From NCBI GenBank assembly GCA_027482795.1, contig JAIXVS010000068.1:1-12745 (forward strand): DNA of 12,745 nt, in the 5' to 3' direction. Position 1 is the stretch's first letter; every line of letters begins with the position of its first letter. The stretch is from Rhodobacter sp. (GTDB lineage Bacteria > Pseudomonadota > Alphaproteobacteria > Rhodobacterales > Rhodobacteraceae). The position numbers were made by a program, and so were the translations under genes. This document shows, one piece after another, positions 7,107 through 12,745 of the stretch. The notes under the pieces were generated by a model, which saw only the letters and a list, made by a program, of their open reading frames with translations, ran no database searches and had not been told where the DNA came from.

Positions 7107-8969
7107 ATGACTGCCGCATTCAAACTGTCTTTCGCCCTGCCGGGCGACCGCGATGACATCGCTGCAAAATTGGCCGTCCCGGGTGGGCTGGCGGCAACGC
7201 CGCCCGCGTTGATGGCCAACCTATCCCGCGCCGTGGGCGGGCTGGACTTGATGGGCGTGGTTGGGCTTGCCGAAACCGCGCGCATCGATGATGCCGTGAT
7301 ACTTTATGCGATGTGGCTGGGCGCGCAGGGCAAAACGCCCGCCGCTTGTGCTGCGTGGTTTAACCTTGGGGTTCTGCATGGGCGCGCGGGCAACCCTTCA
7401 GCTGCCGCCAATGCCTACCGCGCGGCGCTACAGATAAAGCCCGATATGGCCGAAGCGGCCATCAACCTTGGCACAGCGCTGGAAGCGACGGGCCAAACCG
7501 ACGGCGCGCTGGCCGCATGGCGCGGTGCCCTGCCCGCCCCTGCCCTGCGCCAAGTGCTGCACAACCAATTGGGCCGTGTTTTGGAACAGCAAGGCCAGCT
7601 TGGCCCCGCCGCAGCCGAACTGCGCGCATCCTTGCATATATCGCCCGATCAACCCGATGTGCAGCAACATATGGTGCATCTGCGCCAACGCATGATGGAA
7701 TGGCCCGTGTGTGATTTGGGCGTGCATGGCCTGACCGAAGATATCGCTGCGCTGCATTCGGGGCCGCTGGCAGCGCTGGCGCTGTTTGACGATCCTGCCG
7801 ATCAGGCCCGCGCCTGCGCCGATTGGATTGCGCGCAAAGTACCCCTGCCAGGTGGGCCGCTCGCCCCTAAACAGGGCTATGCCCATGACCGCATTCGCAT
7901 CGGGTACCTTTCGACCGATTTTTGCCGCCACGCGATGAGCTTTCTCATCGCCGAACTGTTGGAACGCCATGACCGTGCGCGGTTTGAAGTTTACGGCTAT
8001 TGCGCATCGCCAGAAGATGGCAGCGATATTCGCGCGCGCGTGATGGCGGCCTTTGATCATTTCACGGTGATCAAAGGGATGACAGATACCGAAGCCGCTC
8101 AGCGCATTCGCGCCGATGAGATTGATGTGCTGATCGATCTGAACGGGCTAACCAAAGGCGCGCGGCCTGAAATTCTGCGCTGGAAACCCGCACCCGTGCA
8201 GGCCACATATCTGGGCTATATCGGCCCCGTGCCGCTGCCCGAACTGGATTATCTTCTGTGCGATGACATCACCATCCCGCAGGAACTTGAGGCTGCCTAC
8301 AGCCCCAAACCCCTGCGCATTGCAGGCTGCTATCAGGCAAATGACAGCACCCCGCCCGCGCAGGTGGCAGTGTCGCGGCAAGGCGAAGGCCTGCCCGAAG
8401 ATGGCTTTGTGTTCAGCTGCGCCTCGCACGCCTATAAAGTCACGCCTGCGATGTTTCAAACTTGGATCGAGATTGTCCAAGCCGTGCCAAATTCTGTGCT
8501 GTGGCTGGTGGATGATAACCCGCAGGCCAAGGCAGCGGCGCAGGCGCGCTGGGCGCAGGCGGGGCTAGATGCTGCGCGGCTGATCTTTGCCGCGCGCGTT
8601 GACCCTGGCCGCTACCGCGCCCGCCTGCCGCTGGCGGATTTATTCTTGGACACCAGCCCCTATAACGCTGGCACAATCGCATCCGATGCCCTGCGCATGG
8701 GATTGCCGATTGTCACGCTGCAAGGGCAAGCGTTTTCGGCGCGCATGGCATCCAGCCTGCTAACGGCAGTGGGCCTGCCCGAAGGGATCACCCGAAGTTT
8801 GGCCGAATATAAGGCGCGGGCGATTGATTTGGCACATAGCCCCGATAGATTGGGCGCGATGAAATCACGCCTTGCGGCTGGGGCGTGGCAAAACACCTTG
8901 GGCGATGCCAAAAGCTTTGCTCAGCGGTTCGAAGCGGCTATCGCCTCGGTCGCATTGCGGGGTGACTAA
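7107..8969 (+). CDS. TPR plus GT41 (O-GlcNAc transferase/SPINDLY-like) protein glycosyltransferase
   Basis: This 620-aa protein has no signal peptide or membrane span, so it should act in the cytoplasm. Residues 1-80 are unassigned. Three TPR-like hairpins follow at about 80-113, 114-147 and 148-182. The two-lobed GT41 catalytic region runs from about 262 to 615. Family marks visible are the lobe-1 motif ending in His275 (STDFCRH), DLNGLTKGARPE at 344-355, ATYLGYIG at 366-373, the nucleotide-site Lys444 (HAYKV) and the UDP-binding stretch DLFLDTSPYNAG with ASDAL at 511-529. GT41 enzymes move a sugar, GlcNAc in the best-known cases, from a nucleotide donor to Ser/Thr of proteins; HMW1C-type members glucosylate Asn. 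Donor and acceptor here cannot be read from sequence. The His common in the NAHTT segment is Gly522 here. It is head-to-head with the Ser/Thr-rich repeat gene, its likely substrate by inference. A perfect inverted repeat follows the stop. Confidence 0.9.
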   Translation: MTAAFKLSFALPGDRDDIAAKLAVPGGLAATPPALMANLSRAVGGLDLMGVVGLAETARIDDAVILYAMWLGAQGKTPAACAAWFNLGVLHGRAGNPSAAANAYRAALQIKPDMAEAAINLGTALEATGQTDGALAAWRGALPAPALRQVLHNQLGRVLEQQGQLGPAAAELRASLHISPDQPDVQQHMVHLRQRMMEWPVCDLGVHGLTEDIAALHSGPLAALALFDDPADQARACADWIARKVPLPGGPLAPKQGYAHDRIRIGYLSTDFCRHAMSFLIAELLERHDRARFEVYGYCASPEDGSDIRARVMAAFDHFTVIKGMTDTEAAQRIRADEIDVLIDLNGLTKGARPEILRWKPAPVQATYLGYIGPVPLPELDYLLCDDITIPQELEAAYSPKPLRIAGCYQANDSTPPAQVAVSRQGEGLPEDGFVFSCASHAYKVTPAMFQTWIEIVQAVPNSVLWLVDDNPQAKAAAQARWAQAGLDAARLIFAARVDPGRYRARLPLADLFLDTSPYNAGTIASDALRMGLPIVTLQGQAFSARMASSLLTAVGLPEGITRSLAEYKARAIDLAHSPDRLGAMKSRLAAGAWQNTLGDAKSFAQRFEAAIASVALRGD

Positions 8970-8991
8970 CTGAGCAATCCCGCGAAAAGAA

Positions 8992-9017
8992 ATTGATACG
9001 CCCTTGGGCGTATCAAT
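8992..9017. terminator. Bidirectional terminator-like perfect inverted repeat
   Basis: ATTGATACGCCC at 8992-9003 and its exact complement at 9006-9017 form a 12-bp stem with a tiny loop. It lies between the convergent glycosyltransferase (stop at 8969) and cytochrome (stop at 9071-9069) genes. Read on the minus strand it is followed by TTTCTTTTCG, a good U-tract, so it suits the cytochrome operon best. On the plus strand the following GATTGGTT is a weaker tract, so termination of the glycosyltransferase transcript is likely but less sure. Confidence 0.8.
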
Positions 9018-9068
9018 GATTGGTTAAATGTCACCGCCGAATCGTATGCGCACACTCGCAAAGCGCCG

Positions 9069-10961
9069 TTAAAGGGACTTTAGATATTCCAGCAAGGCCA
9101 GTTTATCTGCTTCGCTGAGTGTCACGCCATATTCATGGCCAGTGTTCGCATTGCCTGGCATCAGCGTATCCATCTTAAACCCTGTGCCGTCCGATGGTTC
9201 TGTAAAGCCTACATTCACAGGGTCAAAGTCGCTGTTGCCAACAACAAAGCTTGTCGGACGCTGCGCTGCGGGGCGAAGCAGCGCCATCAGGCTTGGAACA
9301 GACCCGTTATGCAAGAAGGGGCCCGTCGCCCAAATCCCGTTCAAGGGGCGCGCGCGATACTGTGCGGTTTGCAGTGTTTCTAAACAGGCCGCATCCTTGC
9401 CATGATACTCTAGGCCTTGGCTGACCATAAGATCGTACAGCGCGGCCTTATCATCGCTGCGCGCCTTCAGCGCCGCAGCAATCTCGGCTTCCGTAGCACC
9501 CTGCGTCTGCATATTCTCGATCAACTGCTGGTCTGTAACTTTTTCCTGCGCGGCGGCGGGTTCACCATAGCCAAACAAAGATTTAACCCATTGTACCGCA
9601 TCACGCATCTTTGCACTGAGGCCATCTTCAACCAAATCAACACTCGTCGAAATCACATCGCCATAGGTTTCGGAAAGCTCATGCATAATCACACCAACCG
9701 TAATATGCGCGAGTACGGTGTTGCCATGCACATATTCACACATCGGATCGCCTGCGACAAAACCCGATTTTCTACCCTCCAATGGGCCAGAGGCAACCGC
9801 GCGCGCTGCAAAACCCGTTGCAGCCGCAGGATCAGTGCCAATTTCGGGCAAGCCGAACGTCGGCACTTTGATCGACGCAAGATCACCGCGTTCAGCGCGA
9901 TCAATTTCGACATGGCAGCTTGCGCATTCCGCAGCATAAATTGCCTGCCCAGCATTGGCCAATTCTGCGTTAATTTCGGGAACCGCACCTTTTTCGGCCA
10001 GTTCTGACCAGCGGGGCGATTTCAATGTTTCTAGCGATTGCTCAAGGTCATAAAGATGCTCGACACGCACCGATGATGCATATCCGCCTGGCAAAGTAGA
10101 CTCGATCAGGGATACTTGGCCGAACACGCCCAGCACTTGACCCACATTGCGCGCCAATGCGCCCGATCCTTTGTTCGGCACCACGCCGTTGTATTGAACA
10201 TATTCAAGATAAGGTGCGTCCCACAAAAATGGATAGCTGACAGGCGCATCCACCAGCCGCGCATTGTCATCGCGGCCCAGCATATAGGCCGAAGCTTGGT
10301 TCAAGATAACGTTCAGCGCGTCCACCCGTCCGGGGCCGGGGGGCGCAGAGGCCGTGTTATGCGTCTGCCATGCCTCGCGCTCGCGCAAAACGCCGCGCAG
10401 CCGCGCACGCAGCTGCGCCTTCGATGTTGCGTCTGCTTCATCTTTCAAAACGCGCATCGCAAAACGATCAAACTTGGCGTCATCGCCTGCCGTGGCCTTC
10501 AGCGCCAGATCCAACTCTTGCATAAATGACCAAAAGTCAAAGTGCGAAACGCCGCCATCGATCAGGGCGGTTTTGCCACCCGCCTTTATTTCGGTAACGT
10601 GGCAGGCAGCGCAGTTCATACCCAAATAGGTCTCAACCCCGTGAATGTCGTGATCGACAGTCAATCCAATTGGCAACCCATCGGGGTTTAGCGAAGACTT
10701 GCCCCAGTATAGCATACCCAGCGAAGACAAATGCGCCTTGTCCATGAACAGGCTGGCAGAATCGCTTTGCTCTAGGGCTAGGAAATAGTCATAGGGAATA
10801 ATCGGCGAGCCTTGGGGCGTTTGGTAAAATATCACGCGGCTTGGCTCGTCCCAGCCTTGCTCTAGGGTGATGATCTCTTCGGCAAATGCCTTTGGCGCGG
10901 GCATCATCAACGCAAATGCAGACAAAGCCAAAACAGAAGTATGTGCGGTCAACCTGTTCAT
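9069..10961 (-). CDS. Periplasmic di-heme c-type cytochrome, RoxA/cytochrome c peroxidase-like
   Basis: This 630-aa protein starts with a typical signal peptide (MNRL, hydrophobic stretch, cleavage probably after AFA at 25-27), so it should be periplasmic or exported. Two covalent heme c motifs are seen: CAACH at 117-121 and CASCH at 346-350. Other conserved-looking parts are YPFLWDAP at 243-250, ARNVGQVLGVFG at 270-281 and ARPLNGIWATGPFLHNGSVP at 537-556. This set resembles the RoxA-type di-heme oxygenases and the wider MauG/cytochrome c peroxidase relatives; its own substrate is unknown, and rubber cleavage should not be assumed. The frame runs 63 codons further up to 11150, but that part overlaps the upstream gene and lacks a leader. 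The ATG at 10961 has AAAAGG 8 nt before it and gives the signal peptide. It is second in an apparent operon, 13 nt after the upstream stop. Confidence 0.85.
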   Translation of the reverse strand: MNRLTAHTSVLALSAFALMMPAPKAFAEEIITLEQGWDEPSRVIFYQTPQGSPIIPYDYFLALEQSDSASLFMDKAHLSSLGMLYWGKSSLNPDGLPIGLTVDHDIHGVETYLGMNCAACHVTEIKAGGKTALIDGGVSHFDFWSFMQELDLALKATAGDDAKFDRFAMRVLKDEADATSKAQLRARLRGVLREREAWQTHNTASAPPGPGRVDALNVILNQASAYMLGRDDNARLVDAPVSYPFLWDAPYLEYVQYNGVVPNKGSGALARNVGQVLGVFGQVSLIESTLPGGYASSVRVEHLYDLEQSLETLKSPRWSELAEKGAVPEINAELANAGQAIYAAECASCHVEIDRAERGDLASIKVPTFGLPEIGTDPAAATGFAARAVASGPLEGRKSGFVAGDPMCEYVHGNTVLAHITVGVIMHELSETYGDVISTSVDLVEDGLSAKMRDAVQWVKSLFGYGEPAAAQEKVTDQQLIENMQTQGATEAEIAAALKARSDDKAALYDLMVSQGLEYHGKDAACLETLQTAQYRARPLNGIWATGPFLHNGSVPSLMALLRPAAQRPTSFVVGNSDFDPVNVGFTEPSDGTGFKMDTLMPGNANTGHEYGVTLSEADKLALLEYLKSL

Positions 10962-10969
10962 AAAAATAG

Positions 10970-10975
10970 CCTTTT
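10970..10975 (-). promoter_or_regulatory. Ribosome binding site of the second cytochrome gene, touching the upstream stop
   Basis: AAAAGG on the minus strand lies 8 nt before the ATG at 10961 and shares a base with the TGA (10977-10975) of the upstream cytochrome gene. This layout favours co-transcription and possibly coupled translation, and it decides the start at 10961 over the longer frame. Confidence 0.6.
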
Positions 10976-12745
10976 CAAAGGGTCTTAAGGTATTCGATAA
11001 TCGCCATCGCGCCTTGCTCGTCGTCCGACCAGTCCAATTTGTACGTCTTGCCGTTTTCGGTAATGTCTTTGTCATGGCCCATGCGGCTGATGGATTGGAA
11101 CGCCTCTGTGTCAAAAACATAGCCGCCAACCGCCGTGGCATCCCAAGCAAAGCCTAGCTTTTCGGTGTCATAGTTCAGCGCACTTTTGGTGAAAGACGCA
11201 GGGCGTGTCTGTGGCATCAAAAGGTGATACATTGTCGGAACTGATCCGTTGTGCAGATAAGGCGCGCCCGCCCAAATGCCCGCCAGCGCGGTTGCGTTAT
11301 AGCCGTCATACTGCTGGCCCAGCGGACGCATGATCGCCTCTGCGGTGATCGGGCGGCCTTCAAATTCCGCGCAAGGTTTGATGGGCCCATCATAAAGCGT
11401 CACCTCGGTTTGCGGGCCGCAAATATCTAGATATTCGCCGCGAGCGCCTTTCATAAGCAGATCATTTATCACGCGGCTGCGCGACAGATTGGTGCCCATG
11501 CCCCGATAAACACGGCCATTGTTTGGCTGGTGACAATCGGCGCAATTCGCGGCAAACAGATCACGGCCCTCTGCGGCCTTAGCTGTGTCCACATCGAACG
11601 GATACGGGTCGGGCGGCAGGCCGCCTAACAGATCGGCGGCAAAGGCTGCAACACGCAGGTCGGTGTCTTCCAGCCCCATCGTCATGGATGCAGCAAGGTT
11701 GCGGTAAATTGGGATAGGAATGTTGCCGTTATACTGACCGCCACCATTCACCAGCAGCGTGCCATCTTCATTCCACTGCGCCGCGCGATGGTCTTGATCC
11801 CAGACCAGCATATAGTCGGTCAAACCCGGCGATGTTGGCAGCAGGTTTTGGGCAAACAACCGCCCGATAAAGCTTGTCTCTAGCAGTTCATACCCATGCG
11901 CGGCACTTACGCCTGTTGCATCTGCCATGCCAGGCAAACCTTGCAACATTTGCGCCTGATACCCTTCATAGGTACTGTCCAAATAATGGCCATAAGCCAA
12001 TACAAAACTATCGATATAGGTAACGGTTCGGCCCACAAGATTGCCTGCATCGGCAAGAAAGGCATCAATCTGCGCCGCCTCATATGCTGCATCAAAGGTT
12101 TGGGGGCCATAGGCGGCATTGCGGTACAGGTAGGTGGGGCTAGTGTCCCTAATCTGCTCCAGCTCGGCGACAAGGGCATCGCGAATATTCGCCGTGCGCG
12201 CATCGCCCTGCGCGCCTTGCGCCATCATGTCCAAAGTCTTTTTGAAATCGACGAAGAACTTGGTGATATTGAACTCGGCGTTCACGCCGCCCCAGATGTG
12301 CGAGGTCTGCCCATTGCCCAAATCGACCCGCCCAATGTGGCAGGCCCCGCAAGTAAAGCTGGTAAAGTCTGCCGCCGTTGGCCTGTCTGGGTTAAGCCCG
12401 CTCATCCCAATGCCAACGGGCAGGGCAAGGCCCGTGCTGTCGGTGCGGGCAAACAACCCAAAGCTTTTGCCAAAATCCCGATCCTGCCCCCAAATGTCTG
12501 GGGCAATCTTCGGCAATAGCCGCAAAATCACATAAGGTATGCCATCAGATCTCGAGAATGGAAAATTCTCAAACCAACTTGCGGCAACATGCTTTTGGGC
12601 CAGATAGGCCGCCTTAGCTTCCGTGCGGGATTTCATCTCTACCTGCCAGTCGGCGGGAACTGGACGCGGCGCAAACCCAGCGATGGGCGCAGGTAAATCC
12701 ACTAAGACAACTTGGGACATCTGGTGCAGATACCCATAGCCCGCC
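10975..12745 (-). CDS. Di-heme c-type cytochrome, RoxA-like paralogue, N-terminus beyond window edge
   Basis: The frame is open from the right edge to a TGA at 10977-10975. The first in-window ATG (12720) gives 581 aa, but that protein would have no export signal although it carries two heme c motifs. Eight in-frame codons precede this ATG (ending GYGYLHQ), looking like the tail of a signal anchor, so the true start is probably outside. Numbering from that ATG, CGACH is at 124-128, CADCH at 393-397 and ALAGIWAGAPYLHNGSVP at 478-495, with IIEYLKTL at the C-terminus. The last two resemble the downstream protein, which ends LLEYLKSL, so the pair are diverged paralogues. Cys434 and Cys450 are extra cysteines, perhaps a disulfide. 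The role is probably a periplasmic redox or oxygenase reaction on an unknown substrate; RoxA-like naming is family-level only. Confidence 0.82.
   Translation of the reverse strand, partial: AGYGYLHQMSQVVLVDLPAPIAGFAPRPVPADWQVEMKSRTEAKAAYLAQKHVAASWFENFPFSRSDGIPYVILRLLPKIAPDIWGQDRDFGKSFGLFARTDSTGLALPVGIGMSGLNPDRPTAADFTSFTCGACHIGRVDLGNGQTSHIWGGVNAEFNITKFFVDFKKTLDMMAQGAQGDARTANIRDALVAELEQIRDTSPTYLYRNAAYGPQTFDAAYEAAQIDAFLADAGNLVGRTVTYIDSFVLAYGHYLDSTYEGYQAQMLQGLPGMADATGVSAAHGYELLETSFIGRLFAQNLLPTSPGLTDYMLVWDQDHRAAQWNEDGTLLVNGGGQYNGNIPIPIYRNLAASMTMGLEDTDLRVAAFAADLLGGLPPDPYPFDVDTAKAAEGRDLFAANCADCHQPNNGRVYRGMGTNLSRSRVINDLLMKGARGEYLDICGPQTEVTLYDGPIKPCAEFEGRPITAEAIMRPLGQQYDGYNATALAGIWAGAPYLHNGSVPTMYHLLMPQTRPASFTKSALNYDTEKLGFAWDATAVGGYVFDTEAFQSISRMGHDKDITENGKTYKLDWSDDEQGAMAIIEYLKTL

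Noticed and set aside
7428..8060. Minus-strand ORFs inside the glycosyltransferase gene (also 8148-8480, 8440-8682, 8660-8911)
   Set aside because: They are antisense to a gene with clear family motifs and show no recognisable domain, so they are shadows of a GC-rich coding region.
9018..9068. Small gene or RNA between the terminator-like repeat and the cytochrome stop
   Set aside because: Only about 50 bp, with no ORF, hairpin or other recognisable element.
10962..11150. Longer start for the signal-peptide cytochrome (63 extra residues)
   Set aside because: The extension overlaps the 3' end of the upstream cytochrome gene, is basic and low in hydrophobic leader character, and would bury the clear signal peptide inside the protein.
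12478..12720. ATG at 12720 as the true start of the right-hand cytochrome
   Set aside because: The protein would lack an export signal despite two heme c motifs, and the frame stays open to the edge with a plausible end of a membrane anchor, so the gene is treated as partial.

Overview
The window looks like an alphaproteobacterial chromosome segment, most likely Rhodobacterales (Roseobacter type). I infer this from the high GC, the codon choice and the protein types; there is no marker gene to prove it. It holds four protein genes in two divergently and convergently arranged groups. Two of them run off the window edges.

Left half (1-6781, minus strand): one enormous, uninterrupted reading frame of at least 2260 codons, built almost entirely from an 8-residue repeat with consensus L-(S/T)-T-A-Q-(I/V)-A-A. 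I translated all 281 complete octads by hand and found no stop and no break of register. Above the octad there is a second level of order. Marker octads of the type LETADIAA recur at spacings of 4, 6 and 7 octads, giving a 17-octad unit (136 aa, 408 bp). Five such units in a row lie in the N-terminal block and six in the block nearest the left edge. Between them is a rearranged stretch whose irregular spacings are still sums of 4, 6 and 7. The N-terminus has no signal peptide and the C-terminus lies outside the window. The many plus-strand ORFs here are shadows of the 24-nt periodicity.

Middle (6782-8969): a 325-bp divergent intergenic region with a strong composite stem-loop, then a plus-strand gene for a soluble TPR plus GT41 (O-GlcNAc-transferase/SPINDLY-type) glycosyltransferase. 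The head-to-head pairing of a Ser/Thr-rich giant repeat protein with a GT41 enzyme suggests a dedicated protein-glycosylation system, in which the repeat protein is the substrate and is later exported, perhaps as a surface fibre or adhesin. That link is inference from proximity and composition.

Right part (8970-12745): a perfect 12-bp inverted repeat separates the glycosyltransferase from two convergent minus-strand genes, apparently an operon with a 13-nt gap. Both encode di-heme c-type cytochromes resembling the RoxA/cytochrome c peroxidase-like family. The downstream one has a signal peptide. The upstream one is cut by the right edge before its true start. I see no functional tie between this pair and the repeat/glycosyltransferase pair.
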